Below are positions 34,964 through 44,124 of a stretch of 64,000 nucleotides of DNA, in pieces. The notes below the pieces were generated by a model that did not search any database, was not told the origin of the DNA, and saw only the letters and a program-made list of their open reading frames with translations. The DNA comes from an uncultured Aquimarina sp. (GTDB lineage Bacteria; Bacteroidota; Bacteroidia; Flavobacteriales; Flavobacteriaceae): contig CANMSL010000013.1 in NCBI GenBank assembly GCA_947500505.1, forward strand, positions 62,001-126,000, read 5' to 3'. How positions within the stretch are numbered: the first letter of the stretch is position 1; each line of letters opens with the position of its first letter. A program made the position numbers and the translations under genes.

Positions 34964-37346
34964 TACCTTCTGATAAATTTTGAGATTGATCTGTTTGCAA
35001 AGATGTGGAATCTTTAGGTCTTTCTACATACTCGAATCTCAAAGTTTTCTTAATGGTAATAGCATCATTAAGCACAAATGGTTTTGGAATCATCGTTTCA
35101 GATCTTTTCGGAACTGAAAAGTGGTCGTTTTCTAATAAATCATAAGAGGATTCATATAAAACAATTTCAGGTACCGAATCTTTATGAAACTCCATTTTTA
35201 GTTCTAACGGTTCATTATTTCTTAGATGATATGTTAACAACCGATTACCGCTACGCTCAGTAAATGAACCACGTACGAAACGATCTTTTCCGGTGATGTC
35301 TTTTGTGGTAGCTCCATTCGCAATTAGACGTTCAAACTTAAATGATTGATGAACAAATAAATCCATTCGGTTAATATTTCGTTGAGGACTAATACATATG
35401 TCCAACATTCTCTTATCTCCGGTAATACTGTCGAAAGATACTTCTACTTTCGAAGATTTAATTTTCTTTAAAGGAGCATTATTTACATAATTAAAAGAAT
35501 TACTATACTTACTTTCAATCGTATTTCGATTCCAGTTTTCTGCAATATTCTTAAGTCGGTCGATATAATTTTTGGTCCAGGAATCAAGTGTATGATCATA
35601 TGATGCCCAGTATGCCTTATTTTCATCCTCATTGATAATATATAGTAAGCTATTGGGTTTTTGTCTTTCTTTGGTAAAATCAGATGTAAAATGCGAAACT
35701 CCTAAGCACGTAAGAGCTAAAACAAAAGCTACGGTTCCTAACATACTTTTTTTAGTATAAAAACCAATAACCGGCAAAAGTAGTGTGCATAATAAAACGG
35801 TTAATATACATGAACCGAAGACAATTTTTAATCCCAACGCCACCGGAAAGCTCGCAATAAAGGGTACGATCATAAAAATAGCCGGCAGACTTAAGATGAG
35901 CATTAGCAGAGGAAACGGTCGCTTCTGATTAATTAAGACGAACTGGCATAAAAGGCAAAATAGAACCGGAATGATAAAATAGCTGGCACCTTCTAAAAAT
36001 ACAGCTGCAGCTCCACAAATCACAATCCAGAAAAACAATGGAGCTATTAATATACTTGGTAATTGATCAGCGTTATCAAAAATACTATATACTTTGAAGA
36101 AAGCCGCAATTGCAAGTAAGACTGCTGCTATAATATAATAATATCCATTATAAGGAAAACCGTGTAAAATATCATTATACTCCGGATATATAATTAAAAT
36201 CAGTTTCCATAATCCAAATCCCAGAACTCCTGATAATCCCACTGATATAATGAATGCTAAAAAACCACTTCCTATTTCACCTGCATTGATGCGAGACCTG
36301 TATTTTCCGTATATGATCAAACTGATGAAAAGAAAAATTGCTAAGCCCAATAATGGATAAATCCATGAAAAAGGATATTTAATAATTTTAAAAACAGGAA
36401 TGTTAAAATATAAAAAGTCCTGGTCTGATTTTAAGTTGGTAATATCAGAATTAGAGAAATAGTTAAGAAGAGGCATTAAATAACTACCTTGATGTTGTAA
36501 TGTGTTTAGATCAAGATTTTGCCAGGTATCATTTGCCGTATGGTAGTCAAAGTGATCATCAATAAAAGCGAAATTATATCCGTCTATGTCACCGTGCTTT
36601 CTAAAAACTGTTAAATCCGTATCATTAGGTAATAACTTGTAAATACTATATGCTAGTGAGTTAGTAACTGGAAATTGTGGATCGGCTTTCACAAATTCTT
36701 CAATCATTTTTCCATTTTTGCCGTTTGTTTCTAATAACATATAGGAATTACCACCACTTCCTCTAGCTTCAAAATTTAGGACAAGCCCCACATCTTTTGT
36801 CCATGGATGTTCTGATACAAATAAATCAGCTCCGTTTAAGCCAAGTTCTTCACCATCAGTAATACAGATGATGATGTCATTCTTTGGAGTTGTATTTTGA
36901 GACAAAAATGCTCTTACACCTTCTAAAATAGTTGCAACACCACTACCTGCATCGCTTGCCCCGTAGGAAGAATGCTGGCTACTGTCATAATGAGACATTA
37001 GCAATAATGCTTTGCCTTTTTCGGATCCCTCAATCTTAGTAACGATATTCTGAGGCTTGCTCATAGTACCTTTATCACCGATAGAAAATCCTTCCTGAAT
37101 TTCTGATGTAAGTCCAAGTTTTTTGAGTTCTGCTATGATATAATTTTTTGCCTCATCGTGAGCGGGACTACCTAAAAAATGAGGTTTTTCAGCAATAGTT
37201 TTAACGTGTTCTAATGCCCTTAATGTCGAAAATTCTACTGGTGGGGTATCAACTCCAGAAATTTGTTGAGGCATACTTCCATAGAATGTATACCAAACGG
37301 ATATAATAATTAGTAAAAGTGTGAGTACTGAAAGAATTTTTTTCAT
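34947..37346 (-). CDS. Membrane M28-family aminopeptidase
   Basis: A 799-residue protein. An N-terminal signal or anchor helix (4-22) is followed by an M28 zinc-peptidase domain (about 40-310) with His119 and Asp121 (SHYDSS), Asp132 (ASDAGSG), and Glu166-Glu167 (TDGEELGL). Eight or so membrane helices (about 325-570) and a C-terminal extracytoplasmic beta-rich domain follow. This layout fits the Bacteroidota M28 membrane peptidases that resemble vacuolar PFF1-type enzymes. It should cleave N-terminal residues of peptides on the periplasmic side. It is followed by the overlapping YeeZ-like gene. Confidence 0.88.
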   Translation of the reverse strand: MKKILSVLTLLLIIISVWYTFYGSMPQQISGVDTPPVEFSTLRALEHVKTIAEKPHFLGSPAHDEAKNYIIAELKKLGLTSEIQEGFSIGDKGTMSKPQNIVTKIEGSEKGKALLLMSHYDSSQHSSYGASDAGSGVATILEGVRAFLSQNTTPKNDIIICITDGEELGLNGADLFVSEHPWTKDVGLVLNFEARGSGGNSYMLLETNGKNGKMIEEFVKADPQFPVTNSLAYSIYKLLPNDTDLTVFRKHGDIDGYNFAFIDDHFDYHTANDTWQNLDLNTLQHQGSYLMPLLNYFSNSDITNLKSDQDFLYFNIPVFKIIKYPFSWIYPLLGLAIFLFISLIIYGKYRSRINAGEIGSGFLAFIISVGLSGVLGFGLWKLILIIYPEYNDILHGFPYNGYYYIIAAVLLAIAAFFKVYSIFDNADQLPSILIAPLFFWIVICGAAAVFLEGASYFIIPVLFCLLCQFVLINQKRPFPLLMLILSLPAIFMIVPFIASFPVALGLKIVFGSCILTVLLCTLLLPVIGFYTKKSMLGTVAFVLALTCLGVSHFTSDFTKERQKPNSLLYIINEDENKAYWASYDHTLDSWTKNYIDRLKNIAENWNRNTIESKYSNSFNYVNNAPLKKIKSSKVEVSFDSITGDKRMLDICISPQRNINRMDLFVHQSFKFERLIANGATTKDITGKDRFVRGSFTERSGNRLLTYHLRNNEPLELKMEFHKDSVPEIVLYESSYDLLENDHFSVPKRSETMIPKPFVLNDAITIKKTLRFEYVERPKDSTSLQTDQSQNLSEGNEQTD

Positions 37347-37656
37347 CAGTTTATTATTAGTTAGAGTTAATTAGCCTGAAGATTAGTATCATAGTAAGAT
37401 TTTGGCACAAAAATCACATAAAGGAAATTTATATAAGTACACTTTTATTAATTTGATTTTTATTCCACCCATTAAATCAGAATTCATTAAGATAAGTGAT
37501 ACTTACCTCAGTTATTTTAATAATAACTGATATTTGAATGTTTTATTGGTTTGGATAAAGGTAAGGAAATATGATTTTATCATTATTAATGTTAAAACGC
37601 TATTGAATAAGTAATCAAAAATGCCTATATTTAAGATTCACTAAATCACTATTATT
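37347..37656. other. Intergenic region between divergent genes
   Basis: AT-rich spacer with promoters for the M28 peptidase gene and the CBS gene, which point away from each other. I see no reading frame or RNA gene. TCAGTTATTTTAATAATAAC (37510-37529), with the arms GTTATT and AATAAC, is a small inverted repeat of possible regulatory use. Confidence 0.35.
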
Positions 37657-38127
37657 ATGGGAATTATAAGTTTTCAGGGCGCTAGGACAAAAGGAAAAAA
37701 ACAAGATAACACACCAATTAAAGTATCAGATTATATGACCAGAAAGTTGATTACTTTTTCTCCTAAACAGTCTGTTTTGGAGGTGATGGAAGCATTAGTA
37801 AAGCATAAAATTTCAGGAGGTCCTGTGGTTAATGAGCAGAATGAATTGTTAGGAATCATTTCTGAAGGTGATTGTATCAAACAATTAAATGAAAGCCGTT
37901 ATTACAATATGCCTATTGATGATGCAAATGTGGAAAGGTTTATGGTGAAAAATGTAGAAACCATAGATGGGAACATAAGTATTTTTGATGCAGCTAATAA
38001 GTTTTTAGAAACTAAAAGAAGACGTTTTCCAATTTTAGAAGATGGTAAATTAGTTGGGCAAATTAGTCAGAAAGATGTGATGAAGGCAGCCTTAAAAATG
38101 AATAGTCAAAACTGGAGAGATAAGTAG
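37657..38127 (+). CDS. Two-CBS-domain protein
   Basis: A 156-residue cytoplasmic protein made almost wholly of one CBS pair: MTRKLITFSPKQSVLEVMEALVKHK... (about 25-80) and MVKNVETIDGNISIFDAANKF... (about 92-150), each with the GGPVVNE or RRFPILED strand and LLGIISEGD or LVGQISQKD helix. Such pairs bind adenosine nucleotides and regulate partner proteins. No partner is visible; the next gene is convergent and starts three bases after its stop. Confidence 0.88.
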   Translation: MGIISFQGARTKGKKQDNTPIKVSDYMTRKLITFSPKQSVLEVMEALVKHKISGGPVVNEQNELLGIISEGDCIKQLNESRYYNMPIDDANVERFMVKNVETIDGNISIFDAANKFLETKRRRFPILEDGKLVGQISQKDVMKAALKMNSQNWRDK

Positions 38128-38130
38128 GCG

Positions 38131-38844
38131 CTATTTCTTTTTTGAATCTTGCGCTTTAGGTTCATCTGTTATGACGAGTTTGTTCTTAATATCGCCGGAT
38201 ATATATAGACTTTTAGTAGAGTATCGATCAAAATTATGATCAGACTCTTTCCAATTCCCTATACCCAGTATTGTGATTTTTTCTCCTACTTCAATAGCAC
38301 CTTCCCTATAACGAATACTTTTATTGAACCCCAGAAAACCAGTACTGTCTTTACCGTACGATTGTAAATATGTTTCTAGGTGTTCAGGAGGATCGTTCCA
38401 GGTTCCTGATGCCTTCTTGATATCCTTAACTAAGTAAACCATTTTAGTTTTGGGAGATGAATTAATTTCCACGAGGGCTCTGTCCTCGCCAGATTCTATT
38501 ATAAAATCAATTCCATTATCTTCTTTTATAATAGTATGCCAGGATTTGTTTTTACCACCACGTTTCTCTTCAACTTTAACTTGATAGTAAACACATTTTC
38601 TTTTTCCTATGGGAGATATAATAGGTTCATTTATAGTGTTTACTTTGCCGGTAAGTTTAACGTATTCTTTGTCTTTGACAAGCTGAATTCTTTTTATATC
38701 TACTTTTTTTAATTTTCTGAGAATTCTGTTTTTATGACTAAAATAATACCCAATAACCGCTATTAAGGCAATCATTAAGATAAAAAACAATATAAGATAG
38801 GTTTCTGTAGAAGCTATCAACAAGAAGATCATATAATAAGCCAT
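38131..38844 (-). CDS. GIDE/BAM-domain membrane protein
   Basis: A 237-residue protein with one N-terminal membrane helix (about 8-32, LILFFILMIALIAVIGYYF) and a GIDE (BAM)-like domain: LTGKVNTINEPIISPIGKRKCVYYQVKVEE, YLQSYGKDSTGFLGFNKSIRYREGAIEVGEKITILG. The domain is that of the mitochondrial ligases MULAN/MAPL without the RING finger. Bacterial members are known but of unclear function. It overlaps nothing but lies one base before the zinc-ribbon gene upstream on the same strand, so they are an operon. Confidence 0.7.
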   Translation of the reverse strand: MAYYMIFLLIASTETYLILFFILMIALIAVIGYYFSHKNRILRKLKKVDIKRIQLVKDKEYVKLTGKVNTINEPIISPIGKRKCVYYQVKVEEKRGGKNKSWHTIIKEDNGIDFIIESGEDRALVEINSSPKTKMVYLVKDIKKASGTWNDPPEHLETYLQSYGKDSTGFLGFNKSIRYREGAIEVGEKITILGIGNWKESDHNFDRYSTKSLYISGDIKNKLVITDEPKAQDSKKK

Positions 38845-38845
38845 A

Positions 38846-39196
38846 TTAACTTTTTCTTTTTACCAATGCGTAATACTCATTCTCCAACGGAAGATATCCC
38901 TGATCGTAGACAAAATAATATACTGTACCGGCCTTGGTAGTATAAATATTCGTAAAAAACTGAAAATCGAAACCTTTAGCTATTAGTTTTGATCTAGTAG
39001 TCTTTGTTTTTTCTTTGGGATTAAGTTCTTCCAGAATTCTATGATTTTTTCTAAGACGATTATTAATGTTTCTAACAAGATTTTTACTATCCTTGTTTAG
39101 TTTATTGTTAAAGGCATTTCTGCAGTAATCACTACAGAATTTTTTATCGGCGCGACCGATAATTTTTTCTCCACATTCCGGGCAATCTTTTTGCAT
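38846..39196 (-). CDS. Zinc-ribbon protein (DUF2116-like)
   Basis: A 116-residue protein with a Cys-rich N-terminus (CPECGEKIIGRADKKFCSDYC, four cysteines placed for one zinc) followed by RNAFNN, a helix, and a C-terminal basic region. It resembles the small zinc-ribbon proteins of Bacteroidota with unknown function. One base separates it from the GIDE-domain gene, so they are almost surely co-transcribed. Confidence 0.7.
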   Translation of the reverse strand: MQKDCPECGEKIIGRADKKFCSDYCRNAFNNKLNKDSKNLVRNINNRLRKNHRILEELNPKEKTKTTRSKLIAKGFDFQFFTNIYTTKAGTVYYFVYDQGYLPLENEYYALVKRKS

Positions 39197-39246
39197 AAGA
39201 AATTAATTTGAAATCCAAGATACAATATTTATCCGTTTACAAACGA

Positions 39247-40149
39247 TTAAAAGAATATATCCTGTGCCAATCTAAACGTATTGGAATGGGCTTCGATGAT
39301 AATTTTTATATCTGGAGAATATCCGCCACCCATAGAGCACATGACCGGGATAGAGAGATCTTTACAAGTTTGTAGCACAAAACGATCTCTTTCTTTGCAG
39401 CCTTCAATAGAACAACTAAGCTTACCAAGTTTGTCTGAAGCTAAAATGTCTACTCCGCAGAGATAATAGATAAAATCAGGTTTTTGAGTTTCAATCAAGT
39501 TGGGAAGTGTTTCTTTGAGTATTTTTAAATATTCATTATCTCTAGTTCCGTTTTCTAGAGGAATGTCCAGATCAGATTGTTCTTTTTTAAATGGATAATT
39601 ACTGGCTCCATGCATCGAAAAAGTGTAGACATCTTTATCGTTTTCGAATATTTCTGCAGTTCCGTTTCCCTGATGTACATCGAGATCTACAATTAATACT
39701 TTTTTCACTAATCCTTTCTGGAGTAAATACCTGGCACCAATAGCCTGATCGTTTAATAAACAGAAAGCCTCACCACGATCAGTATAGGCGTGATGTGTTC
39801 CACCTGCGATGTTCATAGAAACTCTATGTTTTAATGCATATTCTGAAGCCTTCACAGTGCCGTCTGCAATTATGATTTCTCGATCGATCAATTCTTGTGA
39901 TAATGGAAAACCAATTTTACGAACTGCTTTTTGGTCTAAAGTAAGTTCGGTAAGTTCTTTATAATATGTTGGTGTATGAACTGCCAGAATTGGTTTAGAA
40001 TCGAGCATCTGAGGCATAAAGAAGTTCTCTTCGGTACAAGTACCTTCGTGCAATAATTGTTTTGGTAATAACTCATATTTAAGCATCGGAAATCGATGCC
40101 CCTCTGGTAAAGGGTGTTTGTATATAGGATGGTATGCTATTTTGAGCAT
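39247..40149 (-). CDS. Histone deacetylase-like amidohydrolase
   Basis: A 300-residue class-II-type deacetylase fold. GGTHHAYTDRGEAFC carries the catalytic His119-His120 pair, VDLDVHQGNGTAEIF has zinc ligands Asp157 and His159, and the final GGGYSPD has the substrate loop. In bacteria these enzymes act on acetylated proteins, polyamines or acetoin-related compounds; the true substrate here is unknown. It starts seven bases after an exported protein gene on the same strand, so the two are probably co-transcribed. Confidence 0.9.
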   Translation of the reverse strand: MLKIAYHPIYKHPLPEGHRFPMLKYELLPKQLLHEGTCTEENFFMPQMLDSKPILAVHTPTYYKELTELTLDQKAVRKIGFPLSQELIDREIIIADGTVKASEYALKHRVSMNIAGGTHHAYTDRGEAFCLLNDQAIGARYLLQKGLVKKVLIVDLDVHQGNGTAEIFENDKDVYTFSMHGASNYPFKKEQSDLDIPLENGTRDNEYLKILKETLPNLIETQKPDFIYYLCGVDILASDKLGKLSCSIEGCKERDRFVLQTCKDLSIPVMCSMGGGYSPDIKIIIEAHSNTFRLAQDIFF

Positions 40150-40155
40150 AAAGAA

Positions 40156-41655
40156 CTATTTTTTGAAGCTATATAATTCATAGGTTCTTTTCTTAGGATC
40201 AAAGAAACCGTAATGTAATCTATCTTTGTGTAAAAAGATGTTAACTGCTTTTGGATCAATGCTTAAGCTATCTTCAAATTCAAATAATGTATCATAACTG
40301 TTCTTTTTAATATCACCTTCGATATGATCAAAATTGGAATCAAACAGACAGTTGATATATGTAGATTTCGTGGTTGTGTAACTACTATAGTTATAGAAAG
40401 TAGGATTAAAACTAATCCATACAGCCGTGTTTCCTCCGATCGTTCCTCCGCCACCAAATCCGTTTCCGAATCCTGTATACCCGCCACCAGTAGAAATCTC
40501 TTTTGTGCCTCCTAGTACTACATTATATTCATCATCAACTTTATATACGGATATTCCCAGACTGGAAGAAGAGATTTTTCTAAGATATTTGGATGTTTTT
40601 TCCATTTCTCTAACCCGATTTTCTGAAAAACCAGAGAGTATACCTCCGCCTTCCTGAATGATAGGTGAGTTTTTAAATCGGATAGTATCTTCTTTCATTA
40701 CTTTATATTCTTTAAGTATTTTTTCAGTCTCCAAATCTAGAACAGTAAATTTCATTTTTTGGTTAGAACTAGCGATCTGAAAAAGCTTATTGTCGAATAT
40801 ATAGGAATTGCTTTTGCGATAGCCTTCTTCGGTTTTAGATGGCTTATCATAAGATTTTACAACAGCATCAAATGTTTCTAAATCAATAAAGCACAATTGA
40901 GTTTTTTGATGATCATAATCGAAACTAAAAACCAATTGATTGTTAAACTGATATAGTTTGTTTTCTTTTGAAGTAGTTTCAATTACATTAGGATTACTTC
41001 CTTCTATCTTTTCAACATCTATTACTGAACTGGACATTCCTCCAGCATCAGAAAGTAGTAAATAATATGCATTTATAATATGGTTTCCACTTCTGGGGTT
41101 TGGGTATTCTAATTCTTTTAAAGAAACTATGTTTTTAGTAGGTGTAAATTGTTTATTAAAAGTGTAGATATTTAGATCTGATGACTTTTTTGTAATAGTA
41201 ATTATATGAAATTTATTATTGTGTACAATGCTCTCTACATATATTTCACCCTTAATTTTGAAATCTAAAAATGTATTTTTAGTAGTTTTCGTATCAAAGT
41301 CAAAGGTTTGAACACCAAATTTTGTATTCCGACTATCACTGAAGAAAATGGAATATGTATTCCCTTCGATATTATACCCTAGGATGTACCTATATTTAGA
41401 AGGGATTGTTTTGGCAGAAATTTTAGATGTATTGGTGTAATTACTATCTAGTAAATGCGCGTGAAATTGCCTGCCTTCTTCCAATAAAAGCATAAGATCA
41501 CCAGTAAGTTGATTTGGTAATGCATACGATTCCTTTTTAGATTGAAATTTTACAAAACCATCTTCTAGCTCTAATACTTTTTCTTGTGCATTAAGGGAAA
41601 AACTAATGTAGTGTATACTGATTAGCAGCAGAAATTGTTTAATAATAGTCTTCAT
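40156..41655 (-). CDS. Exported protein of unknown function
   Basis: A 499-residue protein with a signal peptide (about 1-23, ending FSLNAQ) and a long beta-rich mature part that may be a propeller (repeated hydrophobic-aromatic blades such as GYNIEGNTYSIFFSD and HIITITKKSSDLNIYTF). A Gly-rich stretch (GGGYTGFGNGFGGGG, about residue 400) stands out. I recognise no family. It precedes the histone-deacetylase-like gene by six bases on the same strand. Confidence 0.6.
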   Translation of the reverse strand: MKTIIKQFLLLISIHYISFSLNAQEKVLELEDGFVKFQSKKESYALPNQLTGDLMLLLEEGRQFHAHLLDSNYTNTSKISAKTIPSKYRYILGYNIEGNTYSIFFSDSRNTKFGVQTFDFDTKTTKNTFLDFKIKGEIYVESIVHNNKFHIITITKKSSDLNIYTFNKQFTPTKNIVSLKELEYPNPRSGNHIINAYYLLLSDAGGMSSSVIDVEKIEGSNPNVIETTSKENKLYQFNNQLVFSFDYDHQKTQLCFIDLETFDAVVKSYDKPSKTEEGYRKSNSYIFDNKLFQIASSNQKMKFTVLDLETEKILKEYKVMKEDTIRFKNSPIIQEGGGILSGFSENRVREMEKTSKYLRKISSSSLGISVYKVDDEYNVVLGGTKEISTGGGYTGFGNGFGGGGTIGGNTAVWISFNPTFYNYSSYTTTKSTYINCLFDSNFDHIEGDIKKNSYDTLFEFEDSLSIDPKAVNIFLHKDRLHYGFFDPKKRTYELYSFKK

Positions 41656-41731
41656 TTAATAATAAGTGTCGGAATTGGCTAAAATGTTACTCTAATTTTA
41701 TATAGATAATAATCATACACTAATCCTATTA

Positions 41732-43822
41732 TTAACTAATCACTGCTCCAGGATTCACGTCATCTTCATCTGGATTTAGGAATACTAGTTTACCTTCAGG
41801 AGTTTCTGTCATTAGAATCATTCCTTCACTTTCTACCCCTCGTAGCTTTCTAGGTGCCAGATTCACCAGAACAGTTACCTTTTTACCAATAAGATCTTCG
41901 GGTTTAAAATGTTCTGCAATACCTGAAACGATTGTTCTAATGTTAATTCCTGTATCTACTTTCAAAACCAACAATTTTTTAGCCTTTGGCATCTTCTCAG
42001 CTTCTACAATGGTTCCTACGCGTAAGTCCATTTTAGTAAAATCTTCAAAAGTTGCGGTGTCTTTTTGTGGTTCTACTATTTTATTTTCAGCTTCGTTAGC
42101 TTTTTTAGTAGCCTCTAACTTATCTAATTGCTTTTGGATATCAACGTCTTCAATTTTAGAGAATAATAACTCTCCTTTTTCTATGGTATGACCAGCAGGT
42201 AGTAATACTTCTTTGGTTGCTATTTCGTTCCAATTCGTCTCGACGGAGCCTGTGCTGAGCGAAGACGAAGTGCTCGACGTGACAGCCAGGATGTTTTTTA
42301 ACTTCTGAGAAGTAAAAGGTAAAAAAGGTTCTGATACAATGGCTAAAGCTGTTGCTACCTGCAATCCGACGTACATAATGGTTTTTACACGATCGGGATC
42401 TGTTTTAATAAGCTTCCAGGGTTCTTCGTCTGCTAAATATTTATTACCTAATCGCGATACGTTTAGTAATTCCTGGCTCGCCTCTCTAAAACGATATCTT
42501 TCTATAGAACTACCAATAACCTCTGGATAGGCTCTTAATTCAGTTAATGTTTGCAGATCTGCTTCTGATAATTCGTTCGGTGCAGGGACTACACCTTCAT
42601 AGTATTTGTTGGTTAATACAACAATTCGGTTGATAAAGTTTCCAAAATTATTAACTAGCTCATTGTTGTTTTTATCCTGAAAATCTTTCCAAGTAAAGTC
42701 GTTATCCTTCGTTTCTGGAGCATTTGCTGTTAGTGCATAGCGCAATACATCCTGTTTACCAGGAAAATCTTCTAAATATTCGTGTAACCAAACCGCCCAG
42801 TTCTTTGATGTAGATAGTTTATTCCCTTCCAAATTCAAGAACTCATTGGCAGGAACATTTTCCGGCAAGATATAACTTCCTTCTGCTTTTAGCATACTTG
42901 GGAAGATGATACAATGAAATACGATATTATCCTTACCAATGAAATGAACTAGTTTGGTGTCTTTGTCTTTCCAGTAGGGTTCCCAATCTTTTCCTTCTCT
43001 TGCAGCCCATTCTTTGGTAGAAGAGATGTATCCGATCGGCGCATCAAACCAAACATATAATACTTTTCCTTCTGCTCCTTCTATAGGAACAGGGATTCCC
43101 CAATCTAAATCACGAGTAACTGCTCTGGGTCTCAATCCATCGTCTACCCAGGATTTGATCTGACCGTATACATTCGTTTTCCAGTCTTTTTTGTGACCAA
43201 TCAATACCCATTCTCTCAGAAAATCTTCATATTGATCTAATGGCAGAAACCAGTGTTTAGTCTGTTTTAAAGTTGGTTTTGCTCCAGAAATGGTTGATTT
43301 TGGATTTATAAGATCGGTAGCATTTAGTGAACTACCACAATTTTCACATTGATCTCCATAGGCTTCTTCATTTCCGCATTTCGGACAAGTACCGGTTACA
43401 AATCTATCGGCAAGAAACTGATCCGCTTCGGCATCATATAATTGTTCTGAGGTTTCTTCTATAAATTTTCCGTCTTCATACAATTTCTTGAAAAATTGTG
43501 AAGCCGTTTTATGATGAATAGGAGCAGAGGTTCTGGAGTAATTATCAAAGGTAATACCGAAGTCTTCAAAAGATTTTTTGATGATTGCGTGATATTTATC
43601 TATAATTACTTGAGGAGAAACCCCTTCTTTTTTTGCACGCATCGGTATTGCAGCACCGTGTTCATCACTACCGCAAATAAAAGCCACATCATTTCCAGTA
43701 ATTCTAAGGTATCTGGCATAAATATCGGCAGGAACATAAACTCCTGCTAAGTGTCCGATATGAATCGGGCCATTGGTATATGGTAAAGCTGATGTAATTG
43801 TGTATCTTTTAGGTGCGCTCAT
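41732..43822 (-). CDS. metG: Methionyl-tRNA synthetase
   Basis: A 696-residue enzyme in the Bacteroidota long form. The HIGH motif (residues 21-24, in GPIHIGHL), the zinc-knuckle cysteines CPKCGNEEAYGDQCENCG, the KMSKS-like KLSTSKNW, the anticodon-binding domain, and the C-terminal tRNA-binding OB domain (FTKMDLRVGTIVEAEKM) are all present. It charges tRNA-Met in the cytoplasm. The start is ATG 43822 (MSAPKRYTI); the open frame adds eight codons. Between the anticodon domain and the OB domain there is an odd Ser/Thr-rich insert (AVTSSTSSSLSTGSVETNW) encoded by a repeat-like GC-rich segment. Confidence 0.95.
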   Translation of the reverse strand: MSAPKRYTITSALPYTNGPIHIGHLAGVYVPADIYARYLRITGNDVAFICGSDEHGAAIPMRAKKEGVSPQVIIDKYHAIIKKSFEDFGITFDNYSRTSAPIHHKTASQFFKKLYEDGKFIEETSEQLYDAEADQFLADRFVTGTCPKCGNEEAYGDQCENCGSSLNATDLINPKSTISGAKPTLKQTKHWFLPLDQYEDFLREWVLIGHKKDWKTNVYGQIKSWVDDGLRPRAVTRDLDWGIPVPIEGAEGKVLYVWFDAPIGYISSTKEWAAREGKDWEPYWKDKDTKLVHFIGKDNIVFHCIIFPSMLKAEGSYILPENVPANEFLNLEGNKLSTSKNWAVWLHEYLEDFPGKQDVLRYALTANAPETKDNDFTWKDFQDKNNNELVNNFGNFINRIVVLTNKYYEGVVPAPNELSEADLQTLTELRAYPEVIGSSIERYRFREASQELLNVSRLGNKYLADEEPWKLIKTDPDRVKTIMYVGLQVATALAIVSEPFLPFTSQKLKNILAVTSSTSSSLSTGSVETNWNEIATKEVLLPAGHTIEKGELLFSKIEDVDIQKQLDKLEATKKANEAENKIVEPQKDTATFEDFTKMDLRVGTIVEAEKMPKAKKLLVLKVDTGINIRTIVSGIAEHFKPEDLIGKKVTVLVNLAPRKLRGVESEGMILMTETPEGKLVFLNPDEDDVNPGAVIS
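42235..42287. repeat. Repeat-like insertion inside metG
   Basis: GTGACAGCC, GCTGAGCGAAGACGAAG and two CTCGACG words pack into about 50 bases that are GC-rich amid AT-rich coding sequence. The words resemble the GTCAC-GAGC-TTCG type of dispersed flavobacterial repeat. The segment is in frame in metG and encodes about 17 Ser/Thr-rich residues in the linker before the OB domain. Confidence 0.5.
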
Positions 43823-44124
43823 AATGCTTGTAAAAATAAGGCACAAAGGTAATAAACACTGGGATAAAATAAGTAGGCTTTATCTAATTAATACGAATCT
43901 TATACGATACCTTAAAGTTAATGTTCCTAAAGGTAGTTTTTCTAATCAACAGCAGAGTAGATATGCTCAATAGTTGAGATTTAAATACTCCAGTTGCTTC
44001 GTTAATCTAAGGTCTTTTTTAGACTGCCACTTGAGCTTGTCCTGGGAGTGTTTACTAAATTAATAAAAACAGTATTAGTTTTATTTCTAATATCCTTTAA
44101 AGTAAAAGTAAGGTAAATAGATGT
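43823..44124. other. Intergenic region upstream of metG
   Basis: About 300 bases between metG and the DUF1501 gene. I see no gene or RNA. CACTTGAGCTTGTCCTGGGAGTG (44030-44052 region) resembles the dispersed CACTGAGCTTGTCGAAGTG-type repeat. It probably holds the metG promoter. Confidence 0.4.
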
